NCBI GenBank assembly: GCA_001898335.1
Contig: MKTS01000003.1
Location: 310,001-374,000 of the forward strand
Direction of reading: 5' to 3'
Length of the DNA: 64,000 nucleotides
From: Mucilaginibacter sp. 44-25
GTDB lineage: Bacteria > Bacteroidota > Bacteroidia > Sphingobacteriales > Sphingobacteriaceae
Under the pieces are notes generated by a model that saw nothing but the letters and a program-made list of their open reading frames with translations, did not search any database and was not told the origin of the DNA. Both the position numbers and the translations under genes were made by a program. This document shows, piece after piece, positions 45,839 through 55,012 of this stretch (positions are counted from its first letter, which is position 1; every line of letters starts with the position of its first letter).

Positions 45839-46996
45839 ATGTTATTAAAAAATAAAAAAGTAGCTATTGTTGGCGGAGGGCCTGGAGGCCTCACATTAGC
45901 AAGGCTTTTGCAATTAGAAAATGTTGAAGTAAAACTTTATGAACGCGATAGAGACCAATATGCACGTGTACAGGGCTCGCCGTTGGACATGCATGAAAAG
46001 TCGGGCATGGCGGCGCTTACTAAAGCGGGATTAATAGAAGCATTCCAAAAAAACTTTATGCCCGGGGCCGATCGGAAACTGATTGTTAATGAACAGGCCG
46101 AAGTATTTCTAAGCGATCATGATAAGCCCGAAGAGAATTTTGGCCATGTGCATTTTAGGCCGGAGATAGACCGTGGCACACTAAGAAAAATATTGCTTGA
46201 ATCTTTGCACCCGGATACGGTGGTATGGGATAGCCATTTCCAACAGATGGAAAAACAAGGCGAAGGTTGGCATTTGTTTTTCAAAGATGGTAGGTCTGCT
46301 TATGCGGACCTGGTAGTAGCCGCTGACGGAACAAACTCTAAAATAAGACCATATCTTACAGATATAAAGCCGTTTTATACCGGCATTACCATGCTGGAAG
46401 GTAATGTACCTAATGCGGCAATTAATGCTCCGGATGTAAATAAGCTAATAAACGGGGGCAAAATTATGGCTTTTGGCAGAGGAAAAGATTTGTTAATGGG
46501 CCAAAAAGGCAATGGCGATTTGGGCTTTTACGCCAGCATTAAAGTGCCTGAGAATTGGGCAACCACTAATGGATTAGATTACACCAATAATTTGCAGGTT
46601 TTAAATTGGTTTAAACAGGAATACGGCAACTGGAGCAGCATTTGGTACCAGCTATTTGAGAATGCGGAAACGCCTTTTATCCCCCGGACAATTTACTGTA
46701 TGCCTTTAGATCAAACATGGCAAGCGCAGCCAAACCTAACCATATTGGGTGACGCGGCACATGTAATGCCGCCATTTGCAGGAGAGGGTGCCAACATGGC
46801 CATGCTTGATGCACTGGAGCTGAGCGAATGCCTGGCTAATGGTCAATACAAAACCCGGCAGGAGGCCATAGATCGATATGAAAAAAACATGCGCCACCGC
46901 GCCGCAGTTGCGGCTCTTGAGTCATTAGAAAACGGTGAACGCATGCACTCTGCAAATGCTTTAGAGGAAATGTTGGCCCTATTTAGCAGACATTGA
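45839..46996 (+). CDS. TetX-like FAD-dependent monooxygenase
   Basis: The 385-residue class A flavin monooxygenase has the FAD motif VAIVGGGPGGLTLARLL (about 8-24). The second FAD motif is GDAAHVMPPFAGEGANMAML (about 302-321), very like the GDAAHLMPPFAGQGVN of TetX. The N-terminal LYERD and GSPLDMHEKSG and the REIDR-type RPEIDRGTLRKILL also align with TetX. TetX hydroxylates and inactivates tetracyclines; whether this homologue does is unknown. It follows an AraC regulator by 26 bases. Confidence 0.9.
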   Translation: MLLKNKKVAIVGGGPGGLTLARLLQLENVEVKLYERDRDQYARVQGSPLDMHEKSGMAALTKAGLIEAFQKNFMPGADRKLIVNEQAEVFLSDHDKPEENFGHVHFRPEIDRGTLRKILLESLHPDTVVWDSHFQQMEKQGEGWHLFFKDGRSAYADLVVAADGTNSKIRPYLTDIKPFYTGITMLEGNVPNAAINAPDVNKLINGGKIMAFGRGKDLLMGQKGNGDLGFYASIKVPENWATTNGLDYTNNLQVLNWFKQEYGNWSSIWYQLFENAETPFIPRTIYCMPLDQTWQAQPNLTILGDAAHVMPPFAGEGANMAMLDALELSECLANGQYKTRQEAIDRYEKNMRHRAAVAALESLENGERMHSANALEEMLALFSRH

Positions 46997-47061
46997 TACC
47001 ATTAGCATATAATTAGACGAAATATATACGCTCGTTCGTTTCAACCGGCCAGCCAAGCCAT

Positions 47062-47095
47062 AAAGAAAAGGCCTTAAACTTAAGGCCCTTTCTTG
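47062..47095. terminator. Bidirectional terminator between the monooxygenase and the permease gene
   Basis: A GGCCTTAA/TTAAGGCC stem with a very short loop is extended by AAGAAA/TTTCTT-like flanks, between the converging genes. Confidence 0.75.
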
Positions 47096-49504
47096 TTATT
47101 CTGCTCTCAGGCTGTCTGCCGGGTTGGCCATAGCGGCTTTTCCGGCCCTAATGCTTACTATAATTAAGGCGACAGCTATAATAAATGTGCCGCCAGCGGC
47201 AAATATCCACCAGCTGAGTGGGGTGTGATAGGCAAAATTTTGCAGCCATTTATTAGTTTGCCACCAGGCAATAGGTACGGCTACCATAAACGCCAGTAGC
47301 AGTAGCTTGGTAAACTCGGCCAGTAGCAAACCAACTATTTGCGCTACAGAGGCGCCTAATACCTTGCGTACGCCAATCTCCTTTACACGTCTGTTGGTCA
47401 TAAAGATCACTAATCCCAGCATACCAAGGCAACTGATAAGTATGGCGACACCGGCAGACCACGACAATAAAAGAGATAACTGCTGGTCCTCTTTATAGAA
47501 TTTTTCTATGTTTTTATCCAAGAAGGCATAGTCAAAATCCATATCGGGGTAGGTGTTTTTCCAGGCGGTGGTCATTTTGGCTATAGCCCGGTTCCATGTA
47601 GCCGGATCTTGCTGAAGTGCCACATGCATTACATATCCAAATTTGGGTGCCGAAAAATAAATAAGCGGCGTTACAACCGAGCGTACAGATGCCTGGTTAA
47701 AATCTTTCATTACTCCAACTACAGGCAGCTGATTGCCATTAAATTGCAAAAACTGCCCTATGGCTTCGGCCGGTTGGTTAAAGCCGATCTGCTTGGCCAG
47801 GGTTTCATTGATCAACAGTTCGCTGGCGGTATCTGATGCCATAATATTACGGCCGGCCAGTAATTTGATTTTATATACGTTAAGATAAGCGGTATCGCCG
47901 CTGCGCGAAGCAACATCCAGTTTAATATCCTTGCCCTTTTGTTTGTAATTTACCTCGGTGGTCATGGTGCCATTAAAGGCTGGCGACTGGTTACCAAGGC
48001 TCACGGCTTGTATTTCGGGTATGTCTGCCAGTTCCTGCTTGAGTACCTGTTTTTTCGCGTTGGGTTTATCCAGATCAAAAGGCACATAAAAGTTAATGAT
48101 CGCATCCTTACGGAAACCCATATTTTTTTCCTTGGCAAAATGGAGCTGTTTGTTTACTACCAATACTCCAATTACAAATACCTGGGCTATTACAAACTGC
48201 GATACAATGAGCGATTTACGTAGCCAAGCACTTCCAGATGCACTCATCTGTTTATCCTTTAATACTTTAACCGGTTTAAATGCGGATAACACGAATGCCG
48301 GATAAAGCCCTGCTACAAGGCTTAAGAGAGCAATCAAAGCTAATAAGAACAGCCATACACCAGGATTGCCAAACAAATAAGACGCACTTAAGCCATCCGG
48401 AATAAAGCCACTAAAAACTTTTAATAATAGTGGGACAAGCCCGCATGAGAAAACGGCAGTAACAAAGGTTAATACAAATGTTTCCGTTAAGAATTGAAAA
48501 ATAAGCTGCTTCCGGTCGCTTCCGAGTGTTTTACGGATACCTATTTCCTTTGCCCGTTCAGACGCGTGCGCGGTGGATAGGTTAACAAAATTGATAGCAC
48601 CAAGCAGTATCAGAAAAATAGCCAATATAGCAAGGTTACGTATAACCGACGGATCTACGCTTCCACCAAGATCGGGGTTAAAGTGTACATCGGCCAGTGG
48701 TTGCAGCAGGTGTTTACTTTTTTCATTTTTAGCATTTAATTTGAAAATACTTGCAATCTGGTGTTCTACAGTTGCTTTGGAAACATTTGGTAATAATTTA
48801 ACCAATAATTGATTGGCGGAGTTGATACTGCCCCACTGCTCTGTTTGATAAGCTTTTTTTAAACCAGTTTGGTAAACAGTATTTAATGAGATAAAGCTAT
48901 TTTCCTTAAAATCGCTCTTAGCCTCAAGGTCGGCAACCACGCCCGTAACAGTTGTACGCAAGGTATCACTAAAAATTACCACTTTACCTACTACCTGGCC
49001 CGGCGTTAGGTTTGGGAAATAGGTTTTGGCGGTTGATTGGGTAAGCACCAGGTTATATAGGCCATTAAAAGCTGTCGCCGGTTTCCCGGAAAGCCATTTA
49101 TGTGGGATAATGTCGAAATAACCCGCGTCAGCGAAAGCGATATTAGATTGTTTCTTAAATACCTTATCCGGGCTGCTGCTTCCCTGGGGTATGGTAACCT
49201 TGGTATTCCATCCATTAAGATCAAAAAGCGGCGCAATGGTTTCAATACCGCTGCTATTTTGTTTAAGCGCCTGCGCAAACGGTACAGGTATACCGGGAGT
49301 TTTCCATCCATCGCCGTCGGTAACTACCCGGTAAATACGCTCGCGCGCGGGTTCAAAGCGGTCAAAGCTTCGGTCAAAATGGATCATCATAAAAATGATG
49401 AGCGCCGCGCTGATCCCTACAGACAGCCCAAGCATATTAATTAATGTGGTTACCTTGTTATTGCGGAAATATCGCAGGGCGGTGAGGATGTAGTTTTTTA
49501 GCAT
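47096..49504 (-). CDS. FtsX/MacB-type ABC transporter permease
   Basis: The 802-residue permease has an N-terminal helix (about 18-40), a large periplasmic MacB-like domain and two FtsX-type membrane modules. The first contains ERAKEIGIRKTLGSDRKQLI and the second RRVKEIGVRKVLGASVAQIV. This double-length form is common in Bacteroidota as a lipoprotein- or drug-efflux-type mechanotransmission permease. Its ATPase partner is not adjacent, so it is an orphan permease in this window. Confidence 0.9.
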   Translation of the reverse strand: MLKNYILTALRYFRNNKVTTLINMLGLSVGISAALIIFMMIHFDRSFDRFEPARERIYRVVTDGDGWKTPGIPVPFAQALKQNSSGIETIAPLFDLNGWNTKVTIPQGSSSPDKVFKKQSNIAFADAGYFDIIPHKWLSGKPATAFNGLYNLVLTQSTAKTYFPNLTPGQVVGKVVIFSDTLRTTVTGVVADLEAKSDFKENSFISLNTVYQTGLKKAYQTEQWGSINSANQLLVKLLPNVSKATVEHQIASIFKLNAKNEKSKHLLQPLADVHFNPDLGGSVDPSVIRNLAILAIFLILLGAINFVNLSTAHASERAKEIGIRKTLGSDRKQLIFQFLTETFVLTFVTAVFSCGLVPLLLKVFSGFIPDGLSASYLFGNPGVWLFLLALIALLSLVAGLYPAFVLSAFKPVKVLKDKQMSASGSAWLRKSLIVSQFVIAQVFVIGVLVVNKQLHFAKEKNMGFRKDAIINFYVPFDLDKPNAKKQVLKQELADIPEIQAVSLGNQSPAFNGTMTTEVNYKQKGKDIKLDVASRSGDTAYLNVYKIKLLAGRNIMASDTASELLINETLAKQIGFNQPAEAIGQFLQFNGNQLPVVGVMKDFNQASVRSVVTPLIYFSAPKFGYVMHVALQQDPATWNRAIAKMTTAWKNTYPDMDFDYAFLDKNIEKFYKEDQQLSLLLSWSAGVAILISCLGMLGLVIFMTNRRVKEIGVRKVLGASVAQIVGLLLAEFTKLLLLAFMVAVPIAWWQTNKWLQNFAYHTPLSWWIFAAGGTFIIAVALIIVSIRAGKAAMANPADSLRAE

Positions 49505-49714
49505 GACAGGCTTACATTAATGATATCGGAAACATCTTTCAACACATGTGCCAGTAAATAATATACTGATAAACAGATGATTAAATGTGTTTTAAAATAA
49601 AAACTGTACGATTTCGAACAGTTGGTGTGCGGAAATAATCGTATCAGATCATTTAATAATTATTTAACCGGGATCAATAATCTGTTTACGTATGTTTGCC
49701 AAAAACTCCTTATT

Positions 49715-50971
49715 ATGTTACGTTTTATCAAGTCTGCAATTGCGGCATCTGTAGTTATGGTTTTAAGCTATTCAGCGGTGAGTGCGCAAGCCAGAATACA
49801 CAAAGCCGTATTTATTATAGCGGATGGCATTCCTGCCGATGTAATTGAGCGGCTCAATACTCCCAACCTTAACCGGATAGCTAAAGAGGGAAAATACCTG
49901 CGCGCGCATGTTGGCGGCGAAAAAGAGGCCTATAGCCAAACACCAACCATATCGGCAGTGGGGTACAACAGCCTGCTCACCGGTACATGGGTAAATAAGC
50001 ACAATGTTTGGGACAACGACATTAAGGCACCCAATTATAATTATCCCACTATCTTCAGGTTGTTTAAAGACCAGTATCCTCAAAAGAAGATAGCGGTATT
50101 TTCCAGTTGGCAGGATAACCGCATCAAGCTGGTAGGTGATGGGTTGCCGCAAACGCATAACCTTCATGTAGATTATAGCGCCGATGGGTTTGAGCTGGAT
50201 ACCGTAAACTTTAAGCATGATAAAGAAAGCGCCTACATGCACCGGATAGACGAAACGGTGATAGCCCGGGCTACAGCTTCAATTAAAACCGAGGTGCCCG
50301 ACCTTTCGTGGATATACCTGGAGTATACAGATGATATGGGGCACCGCTATGGCGACAGCCCGCAATATTACAGCGCGGTTGAGATGATGGATAAACAGGT
50401 AGGTAAAGTTTGGGAAGCCATTAAATACCGTGAGAAAAATTTTAAAGAAGACTGGGTAATTTATATTACTACCGACCACGGCCGCGGCGAAAAGGATGGT
50501 AGGGGGCACGGTGGTCAATCTCCGCGCCAGCGCTCTACCTGGATAGTGACTAACGCACACGACATGAATAGTTATGCGAATTATTATTACCCAGGTATTG
50601 TAGATATTATGCCATCCATAGCCAGGTTTATGAATATTCAGATACCTGAGAGGTACAAACGGGAAATTGACGGGACACCACTTACCGGACCAGTTTCTGT
50701 CGCTAATGTACAAGCCAACTATGTGCAGGGCAATATTGACCTGAGCTGGACGGCGCTGAATAAAGCGGAAAAGGTTAAAGTATATGTTACTGCAACTAAC
50801 AACGTAAAGCAGGGTGGGGAAGATAACTATAAGCTGATTGGCGAGTTTGATGCCAGCGCACAGCATGCTTTTATTCCGGTAAAGGATATGCCGTCTGATA
50901 TGTACAAAATAGTAGTAGAGGGGAAATACAACACCGCCAACAGGTGGGTTATTGTTGAACAGAAAAAGTAA
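49715..50971 (+). CDS. Exported alkaline-phosphatase-superfamily hydrolase
   Basis: The 418-residue enzyme has a signal peptide (cleavage near VSAQ, about 24). The AlkP metal and nucleophile sites are visible: [29 protein letters not shown] (Ser/Thr nucleophile region); [27 protein letters not shown]. The C-terminal about 80 residues form a separate beta domain. Related enzymes hydrolyse phosphodiesters, phosphonoesters or nucleotides. The upstream in-frame ATG at 49622 would precede a good -7 box (TATGTTTG, 49691-49698), so 49715 is used. Proximity to phosphonate genes suggests release of Pi or aminophosphonates. Confidence 0.87.
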   Translation: MLRFIKSAIAASVVMVLSYSAVSAQARIHKAVFIIADGIPADVIERLNTPNLNRIAKEGKYLRAHVGGEKEAYSQTPTISAVGYNSLLTGTWVNKHNVWDNDIKAPNYNYPTIFRLFKDQYPQKKIAVFSSWQDNRIKLVGDGLPQTHNLHVDYSADGFELDTVNFKHDKESAYMHRIDETVIARATASIKTEVPDLSWIYLEYTDDMGHRYGDSPQYYSAVEMMDKQVGKVWEAIKYREKNFKEDWVIYITTDHGRGEKDGRGHGGQSPRQRSTWIVTNAHDMNSYANYYYPGIVDIMPSIARFMNIQIPERYKREIDGTPLTGPVSVANVQANYVQGNIDLSWTALNKAEKVKVYVTATNNVKQGGEDNYKLIGEFDASAQHAFIPVKDMPSDMYKIVVEGKYNTANRWVIVEQKK

Positions 50972-50987
50972 AGAGGAGATCGAAATT

Positions 50988-51017
50988 AAAACGCCCGGCA
51001 ATCACCGGGCGTTTTTT
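50988..51017. terminator. Bidirectional terminator between AlkP-like and FAD oxidoreductase genes
   Basis: The stem ACGCCCGG/CCGGGCGT with a 6-nt loop is flanked by A- and T-runs between converging genes. Confidence 0.88.
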
Positions 51018-51037
51018 GTTGGGTAATTCTTAATGCG

Positions 51038-52180
51038 TTAAGCAGGAACACCATCAAACTTCGAGGCGATGTATTGCTCGCATAACCCGAAAGAGAGTGT
51101 CATGCCGTTGCCCCCAAGGCCATTAATAATGGTTACGCCAGGCTCGGCCTCTAATATCAGTTCGGTTTGGCCATTAGTAAGTTTAGGATAAAGGCCATTC
51201 CAGGTTTGTATAACGCGGGTATCTTTAAGGCAGGTGAACGTTTGCAGGTAATCGGTGATCATGGTATTGATGAACGCTTTGTCAAAAGGATCATGCACCA
51301 GGCCATACTCGTGCGAGTCGCCAACGGTGAGCTCGCCCACGTGGTTTTGTGATACCATCACATGTATGCCCCATTTTAAATATTCGGCATATTCGGTCTC
51401 ATAACGTTTGCGCAGCGCTGGTAATGACGATGCTGCCTGGAAGCCCGGATAATGTACCATGGAAAGGCTCCCGCAAAGCGATGGGCCAATGCGCCAGTTG
51501 TTTGGCTGTGATGCCATGCGCATCATTTGTAATTTACATTTGGTGATATTGGCGTTTGCGAAAAGTTCGGGGTAAAGGGTTTCAAACTCTACACCGCTGC
51601 ATATAAACAGTTCATCGGCGTGGTAAACATGGCCGCCAGCTTTCACATAATTGGTTTTAGCTTCGCTAACAGCAGTGTTCCAATAAAATTGCACCTGGTA
51701 CTTTTCGGCCAAATATTGTGCTACCTTACCAATAGCCTCACGGGCCTCAATGATCATTTCTGTACCGCTCCACAAAGCGCCTTTAAGCCCGTTAGGGTTA
51801 ACCGCTTCAGATTTTTGTAGGGTTTCACGGGGACTAAGTACAGTACAGTCGCGCAGGCCATTGTTGGCTTCGGCATACTGCTCCATTACGGCTAACTCGT
51901 CATGCTGGTAGGCCATGTGCAGCGATCCGACTTCGTCATGCCAGATGCCAGCCTCTTCACATATCTGCTTCCATATACTTCGGGAGAGCATGGCGCGGTC
52001 AAACAACGGCCCTGTTGGCTGCCCAATGGGCCATATCATGCCAAAATTGCGTATCGAGGCGCCTACCGCCCGTTCATTGCGTTCAAAAACAGTTACTCGG
52101 TAACCCCTTGCAACCAGGGCCCTTGCTGTAGCTAGGCCAACAATACCGGCACCAACAACAATGGCTGATTTCTTACTCAT
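51038..52180 (-). CDS. TIGR03364-type FAD-dependent oxidoreductase (phosphonate-associated)
   Basis: The 380-residue flavoprotein of the DAO/glycine-oxidase fold has the FAD motif AIVVGAGIVGLATARALVARG, then ERNERAVGASIRNFGMIWPI. The ending GVTIINGLGGNGMTLSFGL completes the FAD site. I assign it to the TIGR03364 clade, known from phosphonate gene neighbourhoods, where relatives oxidise N-methylated or hydroxylated aminoethylphosphonates. The exact substrate is not established. Its start overlaps the transporter stop by 4 bases, so the two genes are coupled. Confidence 0.88.
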   Translation of the reverse strand: MSKKSAIVVGAGIVGLATARALVARGYRVTVFERNERAVGASIRNFGMIWPIGQPTGPLFDRAMLSRSIWKQICEEAGIWHDEVGSLHMAYQHDELAVMEQYAEANNGLRDCTVLSPRETLQKSEAVNPNGLKGALWSGTEMIIEAREAIGKVAQYLAEKYQVQFYWNTAVSEAKTNYVKAGGHVYHADELFICSGVEFETLYPELFANANITKCKLQMMRMASQPNNWRIGPSLCGSLSMVHYPGFQAASSLPALRKRYETEYAEYLKWGIHVMVSQNHVGELTVGDSHEYGLVHDPFDKAFINTMITDYLQTFTCLKDTRVIQTWNGLYPKLTNGQTELILEAEPGVTIINGLGGNGMTLSFGLCEQYIASKFDGVPA

Positions 52181-53484
52181 GCTGTAAATAAATTTAAATT
52201 TTTGTTCGTGTTTGTCTTGCGTGCGCTTCGCAGGAAATAAAGCAGTGATAACAGTCCGCTTAAGGAGCCTACCACCGCAAGAACCAACAGCGCCTCTTTA
52301 AAAAAGCTGCTCCAGCTAATAGCCGGGTTACCCAGCTCCTTAACCAGTAATACGCTGATGCTGCCGAGGTAGCCAATGGCATCAGCAACGTACATAATAA
52401 ACCCCACGTTGCTTTTATAATGAAAAGACGCGATCATGCGCTCAAAAAATATGGCATTATAAGGTACGTAGCCGGCATATAGCCCAAGGCCCGCAAGGGT
52501 CATCCAAATGATGGGACTGATCACACCGGCATTGAATAATAATGTTGATATACCCGCGAGCAGGCATCCACCAATAATAAACAGGTGTATGATGGCGAAC
52601 GCCTTTAAATTCTTTTTTACGATGATGAGTAACCCCATTCCGGTTAGTACCAGTAGGGAGATCACCGAGTCTATACTGGTGTAAATGCTGTTGCTGGTAA
52701 TGCCCAGGCCGTGCCATATCTCCACTTCAAAATTATCACGTACATCGCGTATCACGGTAAGCAAAACATAAACAATTACCGTTAGGATAATACCCGGTAA
52801 AAAACGTGTAAGAAAAGCTTTACGCTCCCCGGATGTCATAGGCGTTCGCTCGGTACGAAGCAACTTGTCCTCCTCTGTAGGCGGCGGTACCGCCTCGAGA
52901 ATAAGCACAAAAAGTAATAACGGCCCTGCAAATAAAGCTCCTGTAGCAAAGGGCATCAGATACTCGCTGATATGGAAATTATGCATGAGCAGGCGGGCGG
53001 TGGTCTTTACAAAGCCCGATGCAAAAATGAGGCTGATAGACAGCACAGCAGCCATAAATTCGGTGGCTTTGCGGCCCTCCAGGTAGCTGAACACCAACCC
53101 CCAGATCATCCCCAAAGGTAAACCATTAATAAACAGGAGTATAATATTATATGGTGCCGGAACAAAAGCGAAGGCGAATAAGGCCAACCAGGCTATACCA
53201 ACCAGTATGAGGATACTTTTACCGCGATTTGAGTGTTTAACCTCTGCAATAAAGCGGATACCATAGAACTTGCTGAGCATATAGCCAAGCACCTGGGCAA
53301 TTACCAGCCATGCTTTATAATCAACATGCAGGTATTGGTGGCCGGTGAATGTGCCTGCGGTAAACGCTTTTCGGAATGCATACATAGACGTATACGCTCC
53401 AAACGCAGATAAGCCAGCCAAAACCGACACCACCCCATATGGCAGTTTACTTACCTGTTTCCTTAACTGTAATTGCAGGCTCAT
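52177..53484 (-). CDS. DUF5690 family MFS-like transporter
   Basis: The 435-residue protein has about 12 transmembrane helices (VVSVLAGLSAFGAYTSMYAF at the start; GLGLYAGYVPYNAIFFERMI late). It matches the DUF5690 group of MFS-like proteins in Bacteroidota; helices and loops such as KFYGIRFIAEVKHSNRGKS recall glycerol-3-phosphate or hexose-phosphate transporters. It probably imports an organophosphorus compound to the cytoplasmic oxidoreductase and oxygenase; this is inferred from context. I prefer the ATG at 53484 over the in-frame TTG at 53502. A -7 box and a 24-bp repeat element lie upstream. Confidence 0.85.
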   Translation of the reverse strand: MSLQLQLRKQVSKLPYGVVSVLAGLSAFGAYTSMYAFRKAFTAGTFTGHQYLHVDYKAWLVIAQVLGYMLSKFYGIRFIAEVKHSNRGKSILILVGIAWLALFAFAFVPAPYNIILLFINGLPLGMIWGLVFSYLEGRKATEFMAAVLSISLIFASGFVKTTARLLMHNFHISEYLMPFATGALFAGPLLLFVLILEAVPPPTEEDKLLRTERTPMTSGERKAFLTRFLPGIILTVIVYVLLTVIRDVRDNFEVEIWHGLGITSNSIYTSIDSVISLLVLTGMGLLIIVKKNLKAFAIIHLFIIGGCLLAGISTLLFNAGVISPIIWMTLAGLGLYAGYVPYNAIFFERMIASFHYKSNVGFIMYVADAIGYLGSISVLLVKELGNPAISWSSFFKEALLVLAVVGSLSGLLSLLYFLRSARKTNTNKNLNLFTA

Positions 53485-53499
53485 ATGGAGATTAAAAGA

Positions 53500-53507
53500 C
53501 AAAGATA
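53500..53507 (-). promoter_or_regulatory. -7 box of the transporter-oxidoreductase operon
   Basis: TATCTTTG on the minus strand fits TAnnTTTG. A TTG on the minus strand (53530-53532) lies 22 bases further upstream, a little longer than the usual 19. The shared 24-bp element begins just upstream of that TTG, an activator-like position. Confidence 0.55.
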
Positions 53508-53536
53508 ACTAACGCCATAAATTGTTTAGCAATTAT

Positions 53537-53560
53537 AAACTTAGTTTATTAATTATAAAC
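53537..53560. promoter_or_regulatory. Shared 24-bp operator candidate, copy 1 (transporter operon)
   Basis: The palindrome AAACT-T-AGTTT is followed by AT-rich spacing and a second AAAC half-site. The 10-mer AATTATAAAC occurs twice here (53531-53540 and 53551-53560), 20 bases apart. Copy 2 in front of susC matches at 22 of 24 positions. The nearby XRE-cupin gene is the obvious candidate regulator. Confidence 0.65.
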
Positions 53561-53581
53561 CAACATGGTGTTAAGCTTATT

Positions 53582-54169
53582 TTAAGCGTTGGCCTTGGCT
53601 TCAAAAAAGTAAACTACCAGCATGGTTGCCTTGGTATTTCCTGTATTTGATGGGGTATGGGCCATGCGCCCGTCAAAAAGCATACTGTCGCCCTCACTTA
53701 AATGATAACGGCTATTATCGCCAAAAACATATTCTATCTCGCCGCTGATAATATACTTGTATTCATAGGCTTCGGTTTCTACCAGTGGGCGATTGGCGTT
53801 GGGCTCAAGCTCAAGTAATACAATGTCTACAGTAGAATCTTTTACATGCTGGGTAAATATCCTGTGGTAGTGGAAGCCATCGGCATGCTCCTTTTCAAAG
53901 TACTCGTATTCTTCTTTCCTTTTTATAATTAGCGGGAAGCTATTGTTTTTATGCCTGATGTCTTTAAAAAAAACATTCAGGTCTATATCAAGCGCTTTAA
54001 CAATGTCTATCAGTACAATTAGCGAGGGAATGGTACGGCTATTTTCAATTTGTGAGATAAGGCCTTTGCTCACATTAGCGCGGGTAGCAAGTTCCTGTAC
54101 GGTGATATTCTTCTCCCGTCGTTTTTCTTTTATGCGGTTACTTATTTGTATCAGCAGGTCGTCTTCCAT
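53582..54169 (-). CDS. XRE-family regulator with cupin sensor domain
   Basis: The 195-residue protein has an N-terminal helix-turn-helix (about 10-65: VQELATRANVSKGLISQIEN) and a C-terminal cupin (about 105-190: YEYKYIISGEIEYVFGDN; LSEGDSMLFDGRMAHTPSN). Such regulators sense small metabolites through the cupin. I use the ATG at 54169, which gives the usual family length; the in-frame start at 54247 adds an unrelated Cys/Tyr-rich tail. It is divergent from the phnZ-like gene and probably controls this locus through the repeated 24-bp element. Confidence 0.9.
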   Translation of the reverse strand: MEDDLLIQISNRIKEKRREKNITVQELATRANVSKGLISQIENSRTIPSLIVLIDIVKALDIDLNVFFKDIRHKNNSFPLIIKRKEEYEYFEKEHADGFHYHRIFTQHVKDSTVDIVLLELEPNANRPLVETEAYEYKYIISGEIEYVFGDNSRYHLSEGDSMLFDGRMAHTPSNTGNTKATMLVVYFFEAKANA

Positions 54170-54318
54170 CGGTAATTCAGGTTGGTTGCCCGGGCAAAGT
54201 ATATAATATATTAACGTGTAGCAAGTAACATTTTGCACATTATTCAATTAAAAAATTTATGATGCATCCTTAACATAAAACTAATATGCAATGATTTTTT
54301 TTGTGATAAACATAAGCC
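54170..54318. promoter_or_regulatory. Divergent control region of the XRE-cupin and phnZ-like genes
   Basis: This 149-bp AT-rich spacer has no full copy of the 24-bp element. It holds weak half-site-like stretches (ATAAAACTAA near 54275-54284; ATAAACATAAG near 54305-54315). Whether the regulator binds here is uncertain. Confidence 0.3.
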
Positions 54319-54903
54319 ATGACCATCCCTCAATCCTACACACCCGAACAGATAGTAGATAAAGTATTTGCTCTTTATGAGCAGCACGGCAACGAAGACT
54401 ATATAGGTGAACCGGTATCGCAGTTAGAGCATATGGCGCAGGCTGCCGCGCTTGCTGAGGCAGAGGGATACGATGAGGAAGTAATATTGGCTGCTTTTTT
54501 TCATGATATTGGCCACTTGTGTGCCGCTGAAGGTGAGGCCGAAAGCATGGATGGCATGGGGAATGTAGACCATGAAAAACTGGGCGCCGATTACCTGATC
54601 AGCATGGGTTTCTCTAAACGAATGGCAGATCTGGTACAGGCACACGTGATAGCTAAACGATACCTGACCTTTAAATACCCGGAGTATTACGAAAAACTAT
54701 CGCCGGCAAGCCGCACCACACTAAATTTCCAGGGAGGGGTAATGTCTGCTGATGAGGCTGCCGTTTTTGAGGCTAACCCGGATAAAGATCTAATAATCCG
54801 TTTCCGCTACTGGGACGACGAGGCCAAAGAACAACACGTACCGGTAACCAACATTGCCCGGTTAAAGCAAATGGCGCTTGATCATTTAAAGCGTAATAAT
54901 TAA
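54319..54903 (+). CDS. phnZ: PhnZ-like HD-domain phosphonate oxygenase
   Basis: The 194-residue protein belongs to the mixed-valent di-iron HD oxygenases. Predicted iron ligands are H38, H62-D63 (FFHDIGH), H85, H109 (QAHVIAKRYL) and D166, with the lock residues Y28 and E31 in DYIGEPVSQLEH. The spacing parallels PhnZ as I remember it. PhnZ splits 2-amino-1-hydroxyethylphosphonate into glycine and phosphate; the relative TmpB yields glycine betaine. It is cytoplasmic. No alpha-ketoglutarate hydroxylase (PhnY/TmpA) is in the window. Confidence 0.9.
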   Translation: MTIPQSYTPEQIVDKVFALYEQHGNEDYIGEPVSQLEHMAQAAALAEAEGYDEEVILAAFFHDIGHLCAAEGEAESMDGMGNVDHEKLGADYLISMGFSKRMADLVQAHVIAKRYLTFKYPEYYEKLSPASRTTLNFQGGVMSADEAAVFEANPDKDLIIRFRYWDDEAKEQHVPVTNIARLKQMALDHLKRNN

Positions 54904-55012
54904 GCTCTCTAATGCTTGTATTAAGTTATTTTTAACATAGCGTAGTATAAATATTACTTCTTTTAGGCCTGCTTAACTTTCCGAACACACATCTTTAAAG
55001 TTTACTTAATTT

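Noticed and set aside
49602..49623. AACTGT/ACAGTT inverted repeat before the first AlkP gene
   Set aside because: The 6-bp arms with a 10-base spacer are too weak to call an operator, and the sequence does not resemble the 24-bp element of the neighbouring operons.
50279..51001. 240-codon minus-strand ORF
   Set aside because: It lies antisense to the AlkP-type gene at 49715-50971 and across its terminator, with no recognisable motif.
54170..54247. N-terminal extension of the XRE-cupin protein from the ATG at 54247
   Set aside because: The added residues are unlike the family and lie in the divergent promoter region; the start at 54169 gives the usual length.
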